A stretch of DNA of 34,609 nt from Clostridia bacterium. Lineage in GTDB: Bacteria > Bacillota > Clostridia > Christensenellales > CAG-138. The notes beneath the pieces were generated by a model. The model did no database searches. It saw only the letters and a list, made by a program, of their open reading frames with translations, and was not told the origin of the DNA. Location of the stretch: the NCBI GenBank assembly GCA_017394835.1, contig JAFPXD010000068.1, positions 1 to 34,609 on the forward strand, in the 5' to 3' direction. The position numbers and the translations under genes are program-made. Shown here piece by piece: positions 7,960-16,117 of this stretch; within the stretch, counting starts at the first letter, position 1; each line of letters begins with the position of its first letter.

Positions 7960-8496
7960 ATGGAATACACGGTACGAAGCACCTATACGAAAGCGCGTTC
8001 GCGGGCAAGGCGGGCGGCGGATATAGCGGTCATACTGCTGATCTGCCTCGCGCTCGTTTTCGCGCTTTTCAAGCTCATACTCGTGCCCGTTTCCGTTTCG
8101 GGCTCCCGCGTTTGCGATATTGCGGACGGGGAGCTGATACTCGTTGACAGAGTCTCGAAATTCGTTTCGGACTATTCCGAAGGCGATATCGTCCGCGTGA
8201 ACCGCGGCAGGGGCTTCGAGCTCCTGCGCGTTGCGGCGGGCGGAGGCTCGGATTACACCGTCAGGGGCGGCAGGACCTATCTGAACGGCTGCCTCATAGA
8301 TGAGAGCGGATACGCCTCCGAATGGGGCGGGGAAACGGAATTCAGCGTTTCCGTTCCGGAAGATTCCCTGCTTCTTCTGCCCGACAACAGGGAGGGGATA
8401 ACCTCACTTGAGGAATACACGATCCGCTACGCCGCCGTTTACGGAGAGGTGCGCCTTCGCATCCATCCGTTAAGCAAGCTCAATCTTTTCATTTGA
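7960..8496 (+). CDS. Signal peptidase I-like protein lacking the catalytic dyad
   Basis: A 178-residue paralogue of the preceding signal peptidase. It keeps one membrane segment (about 21-42), the V-x-V-x-G strand, the EGDIV strand and a trace of the GDH box (LLPDNREG). Aligned on PVSVSG and GDIV, the catalytic Ser position is Arg50 (a Ser sits one residue earlier at 49) and the catalytic Lys position is Leu89. It therefore looks like a non-catalytic member. The start at 7960 begins one base after the lepB stop codon. The reading frame is intact and the protein is not truncated, so it is more likely a functional pseudoenzyme than decay. Its role is unknown; a partner or regulator of lepB is a guess. 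Confidence 0.75.
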   Translation: MEYTVRSTYTKARSRARRAADIAVILLICLALVFALFKLILVPVSVSGSRVCDIADGELILVDRVSKFVSDYSEGDIVRVNRGRGFELLRVAAGGGSDYTVRGGRTYLNGCLIDESGYASEWGGETEFSVSVPEDSLLLLPDNREGITSLEEYTIRYAAVYGEVRLRIHPLSKLNLFI

Positions 8497-8525
8497 CATA
8501 GGAGCCCCCGGCTCAAGGAGGAAAA

Positions 8526-10622
8526 ATGCAATTTGTTCTGAACCTCGTTTCTGCGCTTTACGCAGCGGCGTTCGCCGTTTCGGGCTTCATGCTCGCAAGG
8601 CTCGTTCTCCCTTCCGACAGGCTTATAAAGCAGATAATGTTCGGACTCTGCGCGGGGCTCGTAATGCTCCTCTGGCTGCCCGTTCTGCCCTCGTTCCTGA
8701 TAGGCTTCGGCTTGGCTTCCCAGCTCATCGCGCTCGCCGCCGCCGCGGGGATCGGAGTGCTTTCGGCGGTATTGGGAAAGGGCAGGGCTAAGACGGGCAA
8801 ATTCGAGCTCAAGCGCGAGCGCGCGCTCATTGCCGTCTGCGTGCCCCTTATAATAGTCGGCGGCGTGCTGATGGGAAATCATTACATCACCTCCGCGTCG
8901 AACGGCTCCCTGCACGTGGGTCAGTGCACTTACGGGGATCTGTGCATGCACCTCGGCTTTATAACGAGCATTTCGGTGCAGAAGACCTTCCCGCCCACGT
9001 ATTCCATACTTCCCGGCACTCAGCTCGGCTACCCCTTCCTCTGCGACAGCATAAGCTCCACCTTCTATACGCTCGGCTCCTCGCTCCGCTGGGCGACTCT
9101 CCTTCCCTCGCTGTATGCCTATATCACGGTGGTGCTCGGCGTGTATCTCTTCTTTGAGGATTGGTTCCGCCGCGATTCGATAGCCGCGCTTGCGACTGTG
9201 CTCTTCTTCATAGGCGGCGGCTTCGGCTTTGCGTATTTCTTCGATAACGCCAAGACCTATGCGGGCCTCGCCACGCCCGAAGCCTGGAACAACTGGATAA
9301 ACGAGGTTTACGGTACGAGGGTCAGCACCGAATGGGGCGCCTCGCTCAATATGGGCCAGCGCCTGCTCACGGGCTGGTACAAGACTCCCACCAATTACGT
9401 CGATCTCGGCCTGCGCTGGGTGAATTCCATTGCGGATATGCTCCTCCCGCAGAGGGCGACCCTCTTCGGCTGGGCGCTGCTGTTCCCCGCGCTGCAGCTT
9501 CTGCGCCGCGCGGTGTTCGATAACGAAAAGCGCCTCTTCATCGCCCTCGGCGTGCTTGCGGGAGCGATGCCCCTCGTGCATACCCATTCCTTCTTCGCGC
9601 TGGGCCTTATAAGCGCGTTCCTGTTCGCCGCCCGCCTTATCGGCATGCTCAAAACCGAAAAGGATGCGGCAAAGAGCAAGGAAAGGAGCTCCGGCCTCAG
9701 GTATTTCTTCCTCTTCGGCGTTATCGCCGCGGCGCTTGCCGCGCCTCAGCTCTTCGGCTTCACGTTCCGCCAGAGCAGCGCGGGCGGATTCCTCAAATGG
9801 CATTTCAACTGGTGCAACGAATCCGACAGCTTCATTTGGTTCTACGTTAAAAACCTCGGCTTCATATTCATTCTGATGCTCCCCGCGTTCATCGTGACGG
9901 AAAGGAAGAACAAGCTCTTCTACGGCGGCGCGCTGCTTATCTGGGCGGTATGCGAATTCATAGTGTTCCAGCCCAACACCTACGATAACAACAAGCTGCT
10001 CTTCGTCTGGTTCGCAATGACCTGCGGCATAGTCTCCGAACTCATAATAAAGGCTTGGGAAAAGCTCACCCGCGCCGAAAAGGGAGGGAGTTCCCGCTTC
10101 GCCGTGCGCGCGGCGGCGTTCGTCTGCTTTGCGGCGCTCATCCTTTCGATGACGCTCTCGGGAGTCATGACTCTCGCCCGCGAATACGTTTCGGGCGACC
10201 ACATAGGCATTGAGGCGGGTTCGATACGGAATAAGGAAACGGGCTATGAGGTCGTTTCCGCCGATCTCGTCGCCGTTACGGATTGGATAAAGGAGAATAC
10301 CGATCCTCATGCGACCATCCTCACCGCCACCAACCACAACAACGCCGTTGCGATGCTGACCGGGCGCGACATAGTGTGCGGCTCGCCCACGTTCCTGCAT
10401 TTCCACGGGGTCGATTATTCCGAAAGGTATTATAACGTCCAGCGCCTCTATGAAGACCCCGCCTCCTGCTTCGATAAGCTCGCGGCGGAATACGGCATAG
10501 ATTACGTGCTGCTGGGCAGTTGGGAATACGGCAGTTACGCCGTTGACAGCGGGTTCTTCTCCGGCCTCACGCCTGTGTTCAGCTCCGGCGGGAACACGCT
10601 TTACGCAGTCGGCAGAGGCTGA
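8526..10622 (+). CDS. Large polytopic membrane protein, GT-C-like
   Basis: A 698-residue protein with about a dozen hydrophobic segments in its first 540 residues and a soluble C-terminal domain (about 565-698). Asp138-x-x-x-His142 (YGDLCMHL) in the first large outside loop resembles the acidic motif of lipid-linked-sugar glycosyltransferases of the GT-C fold. The C-terminal part, with VTDWIKENTD, a TNHNN segment and IDYVLLGSWEYG, resembles the soluble domain that follows the membrane part in such proteins. AAGGAGG at 8515-8521 supports the start. It is the last gene of the operon beginning with the sortase fusion, which hints at surface glycan work; that link is inference. No closer family is recognised. 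Confidence 0.6.
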   Translation: MQFVLNLVSALYAAAFAVSGFMLARLVLPSDRLIKQIMFGLCAGLVMLLWLPVLPSFLIGFGLASQLIALAAAAGIGVLSAVLGKGRAKTGKFELKRERALIAVCVPLIIVGGVLMGNHYITSASNGSLHVGQCTYGDLCMHLGFITSISVQKTFPPTYSILPGTQLGYPFLCDSISSTFYTLGSSLRWATLLPSLYAYITVVLGVYLFFEDWFRRDSIAALATVLFFIGGGFGFAYFFDNAKTYAGLATPEAWNNWINEVYGTRVSTEWGASLNMGQRLLTGWYKTPTNYVDLGLRWVNSIADMLLPQRATLFGWALLFPALQLLRRAVFDNEKRLFIALGVLAGAMPLVHTHSFFALGLISAFLFAARLIGMLKTEKDAAKSKERSSGLRYFFLFGVIAAALAAPQLFGFTFRQSSAGGFLKWHFNWCNESDSFIWFYVKNLGFIFILMLPAFIVTERKNKLFYGGALLIWAVCEFIVFQPNTYDNNKLLFVWFAMTCGIVSELIIKAWEKLTRAEKGGSSRFAVRAAAFVCFAALILSMTLSGVMTLAREYVSGDHIGIEAGSIRNKETGYEVVSADLVAVTDWIKENTDPHATILTATNHNNAVAMLTGRDIVCGSPTFLHFHGVDYSERYYNVQRLYEDPASCFDKLAAEYGIDYVLLGSWEYGSYAVDSGFFSGLTPVFSSGGNTLYAVGRG

Positions 10623-10632
10623 CGGGATATAC

Positions 10633-10661
10633 TTTTATTCCTGCCCGCCACGTGATATAAT
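10633..10661 (+). promoter_or_regulatory. Candidate promoter of the glycogen genes
   Basis: A perfect TATAAT at 10656-10661 lies 27 bases before the malQ start. The -35 position (10633-10638, TTTTAT) is a poor match. There is no terminator between the preceding membrane-protein gene and this site, so some readthrough is likely. Confidence 0.5.
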
Positions 10662-10688
10662 AGCAAAACTTCTTTCAAAGGAGCTCCC

Positions 10689-12188
10689 ATGAAACAAGCG
10701 ACCGCCCAAAAACCTTACGCACGCCGCAGGGGAGTGCTTCTCCCCCTGTTTTCACTGCCTTCGCGCTTCGGCATAGGGACCCTCGGGCGGGAGGCGTTCG
10801 GCTTTATCGACGCGCTTTCCGAAAACGGCGCCTCGATATGGGCGATACTGCCCACCGGCGTCACCGGTTACGGCGATTCCCCCTATCAGAGCTTTTCGAG
10901 CTTCGCGCTGAATCCCTATTTCCTCGATCTGGAGGAGCTCATAGAGGAAGGCCTGCTCACCGAGGAGGAATGCGCCTCCTGCGATATGGGGAGCGATCCC
11001 GGCAGGGTGGATTACGGCAAGCTGTATGAGGACCGCATCCCGCTGCTCATGACGGCCTTTGCAAGGGCGAACGGCCGTGGGGAAACGGACGGGGCCATAG
11101 CGGAATTCGAAAAGACCGCTCCGTGGCTCAATGATTACGCCGAATTCATGGCCATTAAGACGAGCGAGGGCGGGATCCCGTGGTATGAGTGGGGGCCCGG
11201 CCTGCGTGACCGCGATCCCGGCGCGATGGCGGCGGCGCGGGAAAAGCTCGAGCTTGAGATCCGCTTCCACAAATATCTGCAGATGAAGCTTGCGGAGCAG
11301 TGGTCGCGCCTGCAGGAGCACGCGTTAAGGCGCGCGGTGCTCATAATGGGGGATCTTCCCATCTACTGCGCCTACGATTCCGCCGATTGCTGGGCATACC
11401 GCGGGAATTTCCGCCTCGATAAGGCGGGCAGGCCCAAGGAGGCGGCGGGCGTCCCGCCCGATTATTTCTGCGAGGACGGTCAGCTCTGGGGCAATCCCAC
11501 CTACGATTGGTACAGGATGAAGAAGGATGGCTTCAAGTTCTGGCTTTCGAGGCTCAGCCGCGCGGCGGAGCTTTACGACATGCTCCGCATAGATCATTTC
11601 AGGGGCTTCGCCTCCTATTATGCCGTCCCCGCCGGCGCGCCCAACGCGCGTGAGGGCAGGTGGCGCAGGGCGGAGGGCGCAAGGCTCTTCGAGGCGGCGA
11701 ACGAGATGGGCCTTTCCTGCGAGATAATAGCGGAGGATCTGGGCTTCATAACGGGCGACGTGGTGCGCCTCCTCAATAAAACGGGCTTTGCGGGGATGCA
11801 GGTCATGGAGTTCGCCTTTGACGACGACCCCAAAAACCCGCACAAGAACCGCCGCTGGAACGGCGATCCGCGGACTCTGCGCAACAAGATCGCCTATACG
11901 GGCACTCACGATAATCCTCCCCTTGCCGCTTGGTGGGAGGAGGCGGATGAGCGCACCCGCGAGCTTGCGGAAGAATATGCCGGGACGGACGATCTGCCCG
12001 GCGGGATAATCGCGGCGACAGTCGCCTGCGATGCGCGCTATGCCGTGATCCCCGCGCAGGATATTCTGCTGCTGGGCGCCGAAGCAAGGATGAATACCCC
12101 CGCCACCGCCGCGGGAAACTGGACTTGGAGGCTCACGCCGGAAGCAATGGCGCAGCTCAAGGAGCGCATTAAACTCACATTCAATTAA
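10689..12188 (+). CDS. malQ: 4-alpha-glucanotransferase (amylomaltase)
   Basis: Transfers alpha-1,4-glucan segments between maltodextrins, releasing glucose (GH77). All 499 residues fit the family. Recognised blocks: TGYGDSPYQSFSSFALNPYF near the N-terminus, the GDLPIYCAYDSADCW segment near 222, the nucleophile Asp302 in RIDHFRGF, the acid/base region IIAEDLGFIT near 345, and TGTHDNPP near 405. AAAGGAG at 10677-10683 supports the start. It is followed 17 bases later by glycogen phosphorylase, forming the usual pair for breaking down glycogen or imported maltodextrin. Confidence 0.96.
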   Translation: MKQATAQKPYARRRGVLLPLFSLPSRFGIGTLGREAFGFIDALSENGASIWAILPTGVTGYGDSPYQSFSSFALNPYFLDLEELIEEGLLTEEECASCDMGSDPGRVDYGKLYEDRIPLLMTAFARANGRGETDGAIAEFEKTAPWLNDYAEFMAIKTSEGGIPWYEWGPGLRDRDPGAMAAAREKLELEIRFHKYLQMKLAEQWSRLQEHALRRAVLIMGDLPIYCAYDSADCWAYRGNFRLDKAGRPKEAAGVPPDYFCEDGQLWGNPTYDWYRMKKDGFKFWLSRLSRAAELYDMLRIDHFRGFASYYAVPAGAPNAREGRWRRAEGARLFEAANEMGLSCEIIAEDLGFITGDVVRLLNKTGFAGMQVMEFAFDDDPKNPHKNRRWNGDPRTLRNKIAYTGTHDNPPLAAWWEEADERTRELAEEYAGTDDLPGGIIAATVACDARYAVIPAQDILLLGAEARMNTPATAAGNWTWRLTPEAMAQLKERIKLTFN

Positions 12189-12204
12189 AGGGGAATCATA
12201 GATT

Positions 12205-14574
12205 ATGTTAATGGATGCAAAGGGAATAGTCCGCAGAGCGGAGGAGGAGCTTCGCTCCGAATACCTTGTGGAGCTCAATGAGGCGACCGTGCCCCAGCTC
12301 CACCGCGCGCTTTCCGGCGCCGTTATGTACGCCATGAGCGACGATTGGCGCAGGAGCCGCCGCGCTCACGAAAGCACGAGGCGCGCCTACTACCTTTCCG
12401 CGGAATACCTGACGGGGCGTATGGTCTATAACAATCTTTACGCGCTCGGCCTGCTTGACGAGGTGACGAGGCTTTTGAAGCTTCGCGGCGTCGATATGAC
12501 CGTCATGGAGGATATAGAGGACTGCGCGCTGGGCAACGGAGGCCTGGGCCGCCTTGCCGCCTGTTTCTTGGACAGCGCCGCCACTCACGATCTGCCTCTC
12601 GACGGCTACGGCCTGCGCTATAAGTTCGGCCTTTTCAAGCAGGATTTCCACGATGGCTTCCAGCTCGAGCTTGCCGATAACTGGCAGAAGCAGGGCGATC
12701 CCTGGAGCCGCAGGCGCGACGATAAATCCGTCGTGGTCGAATTCGAGGGTCAGCGCGTCATGGCGGTCCCATACGATATGCCCATTATAGGTTACGGCAC
12801 GGATAACGTCGGCACGCTCCGCCTTTGGCAGTCCGAGCCCTTTGAGGAGCTGAATTTCGCGCTCTTCAACGCGCAGGATTATGCCGAAGCGGTAAGGGAA
12901 AAGAATCAGGTAGAGGATATAACCCGCGTGCTCTATCCCAACGATTCCACCGAGGCGGGCAAGAAGCTGCGCTTAAAGCAGCAGTATTTCCTTTCCTCCG
13001 CCTCCATGCAGGATATCCTCCGCCGCTGCAAGCGCGCAAGGGGCGACGTCGGCTGCTTTGCCGCGCACGCCGCGATCCAGTTGAACGATACCCATCCCAC
13101 CATCTCCATTCCGGAGCTCATAAGGCTCCTCATGAACGAGGGCATGGATTTCGACGCCGCGTTCGAAACGGCGCGCAAGACCTTCAATTACACCAACCAT
13201 ACCCTTATGAGCGAGGCGCTCGAAAAGTGGTCGGTCGATCTCATAAGGGCCGTAGTGCCCAAAATGCTCGAGATAATTGAGCTCATTGAGGCGCACCTTA
13301 TGGATGATCTGCGCTCCCGCGGGGTCTCCGAGGACCGCATCGCGAGGATGCACATAATCGACGGCGGCATGGTGCATATGGCGCGCCTTGCGGCTTACGT
13401 TTCCACCTATATAAACGGCGTTGCGGAGATCCATTCCGAGCTTTTGAAGACGAGCGTGCTCGCCGATTGGTATGCGGTATTCCCCGAGCGCTTCCTCAAC
13501 ATGACCAACGGCATCACTCAGCGCCGCTGGCTGGGGCTCTGCAATCCCGAGCTTACCGAAATGCTCGTGGATAAGATCGGCGGCGGCTTCATAACCGATC
13601 TTTCGGAGATCGCGCGCTTCAAGCCCCATATAAACAGCGAGAGCATAAAGCGCTTCCGCGAGGTAAAGCACAGCCAGAAGGTCAAGCTTTCCCGCCTCAT
13701 TCAGGAGCGCGAGGGCGTGCAGATCCCCGCGAATTTCGTGTTCGACGTGCAGGTAAAGCGCATGCACGAATACAAGCGCCAGCTCATGAACGCGCTTTCG
13801 ATAGTGCATATCTACCGCGAGCTCAAGGAGGGCAAGCTTTGGGATATGCCCCCCACGGCGTTCATTTTCGGCGCGAAGGCGGCTCCCGGCTACATAATGG
13901 CCAAGAACATAATAAAGTTCATAAACGATCTTGCGGCAAGGATCAATTCCGATCCCGACGTGAACTCCCGCATCCGCGTGGTGTTCGTCCGCAATTACAA
14001 CTGCTCCTATGCGGAGCACATAATCCCCGCGGCCGATATTTCGGAGCAGATCTCCCCCGCGGGCACAGAGGCTTCCGGCACGGGCAACATGAAGCTCATG
14101 CTTAACGGCGCGGTGACGCTCGGCACCTACGACGGCGCGAATATAGAGATCGTGCGCGAAGCGGGCGAGGAAAACAACTACATATTCGGCGCCTCCGTGG
14201 ATGAGCTTGAGCGCATCCGCCCGAACTATTCCCCGCGTGAGGTATATGACCGCGATCCCATCGTAAGAAGAGCGGTTGATGCTCTCGTTGACGGCAGCAT
14301 TTCGAGAAACGACGATTCCGTTCGCGTATTCCGCGAGATCTACAACGGCCTGCTCGTGGGCGACTGGCGCAAGCCCGATTACTATTTCAACCTCTACGAC
14401 CTGCACGGCTATATAGATACGAAGCTCCGCGCCATTTACGATACGCGCGATGCGGACGCATTCGCAAGGAAGTGCCTTATGAACGTCGTTTCGGCGGGCA
14501 AGTTCTCCAGCGACCGCACTATCGCGCAGTATGCGGAGAATATCTGGCACATAGAAAGCGTTGAGGAACTTTAA
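12205..14574 (+). CDS. glgP: Glycogen/maltodextrin phosphorylase
   Basis: Pyridoxal-phosphate enzyme that splits alpha-1,4-glucan with phosphate to give glucose-1-phosphate. The 789 residues are typical for bacterial phosphorylases. The PLP lysine is Lys630 in EASGTGNMKLMLNG; the GNGGLGRLAACFLDS block near 110 and the EYKRQLMNAL block near 525 are also clear. AAAGGGG about 12 bases upstream gives a modest ribosome site; an alternative ATG two codons later (12211) is possible. It lies directly behind malQ and ends at a strong terminator. Confidence 0.97.
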   Translation: MLMDAKGIVRRAEEELRSEYLVELNEATVPQLHRALSGAVMYAMSDDWRRSRRAHESTRRAYYLSAEYLTGRMVYNNLYALGLLDEVTRLLKLRGVDMTVMEDIEDCALGNGGLGRLAACFLDSAATHDLPLDGYGLRYKFGLFKQDFHDGFQLELADNWQKQGDPWSRRRDDKSVVVEFEGQRVMAVPYDMPIIGYGTDNVGTLRLWQSEPFEELNFALFNAQDYAEAVREKNQVEDITRVLYPNDSTEAGKKLRLKQQYFLSSASMQDILRRCKRARGDVGCFAAHAAIQLNDTHPTISIPELIRLLMNEGMDFDAAFETARKTFNYTNHTLMSEALEKWSVDLIRAVVPKMLEIIELIEAHLMDDLRSRGVSEDRIARMHIIDGGMVHMARLAAYVSTYINGVAEIHSELLKTSVLADWYAVFPERFLNMTNGITQRRWLGLCNPELTEMLVDKIGGGFITDLSEIARFKPHINSESIKRFREVKHSQKVKLSRLIQEREGVQIPANFVFDVQVKRMHEYKRQLMNALSIVHIYRELKEGKLWDMPPTAFIFGAKAAPGYIMAKNIIKFINDLAARINSDPDVNSRIRVVFVRNYNCSYAEHIIPAADISEQISPAGTEASGTGNMKLMLNGAVTLGTYDGANIEIVREAGEENNYIFGASVDELERIRPNYSPREVYDRDPIVRRAVDALVDGSISRNDDSVRVFREIYNGLLVGDWRKPDYYFNLYDLHGYIDTKLRAIYDTRDADAFARKCLMNVVSAGKFSSDRTIAQYAENIWHIESVEEL

Positions 14575-14581
14575 GACCTTT

Positions 14582-14616
14582 GCCGCCGCTTCCCGATGAA
14601 ACGGCGGCGTTTTTAT
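14582..14616 (+). terminator. Terminator after glgP
   Basis: GCCGCCG (14582-14588) pairs with CGGCGGC (14602-14608) and is followed by GTTTTTAT. It begins 7 bases after the glgP stop codon, and the next gene starts at 14621 without a ribosome site. Confidence 0.85.
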
Positions 14617-14620
14617 AAGC

Positions 14621-15517
14621 ATGGAAGAGAAAAAGAAGCTTTCGAAACAGACCCTTCTGAAGGCGCTCGGGCTGATGGGTATCCGCTCCGTGCGCGGGGA
14701 GGACGTCACGGCCTTCCGCGCCGAGGAGGACGGCATGGAATATGAGGTCTGGCGCGTGGAGACGGAGGGGGGACCCCTTGTGCTGAAGCGCGAAAAGACG
14801 AACGAGATAGAGACCTACCGCGCCTTCTTTCCCGAAAAAAAGGCCTATGCTCCCGCGTTTTTGGGCGATACGGAATGCGATGGGGAGCGCTTCTTCCTGC
14901 TCGAATACGTCGAAGGCGAAACCTTGACCCGCTGCACCCGCGAAAGGCTCGTTAAGGCGCTGGACGCCCTCATCGAAATGCAGGATGAGTTCTGGCAGCG
15001 CGAGGAATATTACGATAAGGGCCTGACCCTTGCGCGCTCGGCGGAGCTCGTGAGCAGACGCGGAGATTACCTTGAGGACGAAAGGCTCGAGGAGGCGTTC
15101 GCGCTCTTCATGCGCGTGTATAAAAACACGCCTCTCACGCTCTGCCACGACGATCTGCTCCCCTTCAACCTGCTCGTGGACGAGCGCGCGGTGCTCTTCG
15201 ATTTCGAAATGGGCGGCATGCTGCCGTATCCGCAATCCTTCGCGCGGCTCATCGCCCATACGGAGGAAAGGGAGGACGCGTTCTTCTGTATGACGCGGGA
15301 GGACTATGCCTTCGCCATCGAATATTACTATGAAAACCTTGTGAAAAAGCACGGCGTGGCCTATCCCGATTACCGCCGCACGCTCGACTTCTTCCTCTTT
15401 TACGAATACTGCGAATGGGTGATGCTCGGCAACCGTTATGACGCGAAGGATGACGAGCGGTATTCCCGCTCCCTGAGCCTTGCAAAGGAGTGCGCGGAGA
15501 GGCTGCTCGGCGAGTGA
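14621..15517 (+). CDS. APH-fold small-molecule kinase
   Basis: A 298-residue phosphotransferase of the aminoglycoside phosphotransferase/choline kinase fold. Lys56 (PLVLKRE) is the probable ATP-binding lysine, the catalytic loop is LCHDDLLPFN (His176, Asp178, Asn183) and the metal-binding Asp194 sits in LFDFEMGG. The substrate is unknown. Its position behind malQ and glgP raises a sugar kinase such as a maltokinase-like or hexose kinase role, but a choline or amino-sugar kinase is equally possible. There is no Shine-Dalgarno sequence: the ATG begins 12 bases after the glgP terminator hairpin, so it may be expressed only by readthrough or by an unusual initiation. Confidence 0.72.
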   Translation: MEEKKKLSKQTLLKALGLMGIRSVRGEDVTAFRAEEDGMEYEVWRVETEGGPLVLKREKTNEIETYRAFFPEKKAYAPAFLGDTECDGERFFLLEYVEGETLTRCTRERLVKALDALIEMQDEFWQREEYYDKGLTLARSAELVSRRGDYLEDERLEEAFALFMRVYKNTPLTLCHDDLLPFNLLVDERAVLFDFEMGGMLPYPQSFARLIAHTEEREDAFFCMTREDYAFAIEYYYENLVKKHGVAYPDYRRTLDFFLFYEYCEWVMLGNRYDAKDDERYSRSLSLAKECAERLLGE

Positions 15518-15560
15518 ACCGGCAAAAAAAGCGCGGCGAAAAAACCAAAACTAATATATC

Positions 15561-15589
15561 TTGATTTCCGTGCGGACTGCGGTTATAAT
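15561..15589 (+). promoter_or_regulatory. Promoter of the DUF1858 gene
   Basis: TTGATT (15561-15566), 17-base spacer, TATAAT (15584-15589). The gene starts at 15624, giving a short leader. It probably also drives the structured RNA located in the 3' region of the gene, since there is no other obvious promoter. Confidence 0.82.
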
Positions 15590-15623
15590 ATGCCTGCAAA
15601 AACCCCAAAAGGAGATGAAAAAC

Positions 15624-15830
15624 ATGGAGATCAACAAGAATATGACCATCGATTCCATCATCGCCGTTGACCGCGGCATCGCCAACATCCTTATGGCGAG
15701 CGGCATGCACTGCCTCGGCTGCGTTATGGCGAGCGGTGAAAACCTGGAGCAGGCCTGCGCTGTTCATGGCATCGACTGCGATCAGCTCGTCGAGACCATC
15801 AACGATTGGCTTGCGAACAAGAACGCGTAA
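15624..15830 (+). CDS. DUF1858 domain protein
   Basis: A 68-residue protein of the small DUF1858 family: an N-terminal MTIDSIIAVDRGIANIL segment, then MHCLGCVMASGENLEQAC with a Cys-x-x-Cys pair, and a C-terminal helix. The family is common in anaerobic Firmicutes and is often linked to redox chemistry; its function is not settled. AAAAGGAG at 15607-15614 is nine bases before the ATG at 15624. A closer ATG at 15615 is too near the ribosome site. It is transcribed from its own good promoter and is followed after 41 bases by a structured RNA. Confidence 0.88.
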   Translation: MEINKNMTIDSIIAVDRGIANILMASGMHCLGCVMASGENLEQACAVHGIDCDQLVETINDWLANKNA

Positions 15831-15841
15831 GCGAAAAGAAA

Positions 15842-15864
15842 GGGCGGCTCGAAACGAGCTGCCC
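15842..15864 (+). terminator. Hairpin after the DUF1858 gene
   Basis: GGGCGGCTCG (15842-15851) pairs with CGAGCTGCCC (15855-15864) over an AAA loop, ten pairs with one G-T. The T-run behind it is poor (CTCGGTTTG), so it may be a weak terminator, a processing signal or the 5' hairpin of the RNA that follows. Almost the same hairpin recurs at 16118-16143. Confidence 0.55.
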
Positions 15865-15871
15865 TCGGTTT

Positions 15872-16110
15872 GCTGACAAAGATATTTCAGAGACATAAAG
15901 CACTGAATGAGACAAACTCGGTGCGACCAACGGGAGCCGCGCGGGTCAGCGCGTCCGCAGCGCGATAGCTGCGGAACTGCGATACTCAGCCCAAGCAGGA
16001 TCGCTCCTGCGAGACATATCCCCGCGATTGATCCACTCGGCAAATCAGAAGCGGACTTGCTTCAAACGGGTTCTTATAATCGGTACGGAGTATCGCAGTG
16101 GTTCGTCAGT
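15872..16110 (+). ncRNA. Structured non-coding RNA, repeat family copy 1
   Basis: This fills the gap of 334 bases between the DUF1858 gene and psuG. The two ends pair with each other (15872-15880 with 16102-16110, eight of nine). A second helix pairs TTCAG (15886-15890) with CTGAA (15903-15907). Blocks shared with the copy at 27838-28249 are 15913-15937 (25 identical bases), a CGGGTCAGCGC core near 15942, and 16004-16035 (32 identical bases). A CCGCAGC/GCTGCGG hairpin and GAAGC/GCTTC (16048-16063) are also seen. No supported open reading frame lies inside. A terminator follows. Paired ends, invariant loops and variable stems are the marks of a folded RNA. I do not recognise the family with confidence; raiA (SolB) RNA is one candidate to test. 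Confidence 0.7.
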
Positions 16111-16117
16111 GATCTGT

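Noticed and set aside
8439..10406. A 655-codon minus-strand frame opposite the GT-C-like gene
   Set aside because: Charged, low-complexity translation with no family features; the plus-strand frame has membrane segments, a strong ribosome site and operon context.
12973..14736. A 587-codon minus-strand frame opposite glgP
   Set aside because: Shadow of glycogen phosphorylase, whose PLP motif and full length are clear on the plus strand.
16075..16080. TATAAT inside RNA copy 1 as a promoter for psuG
   Set aside because: There is no -35 box at workable spacing, and the same TATAAT is kept in copy 2 far from any such gene, so it is more likely part of the RNA core.
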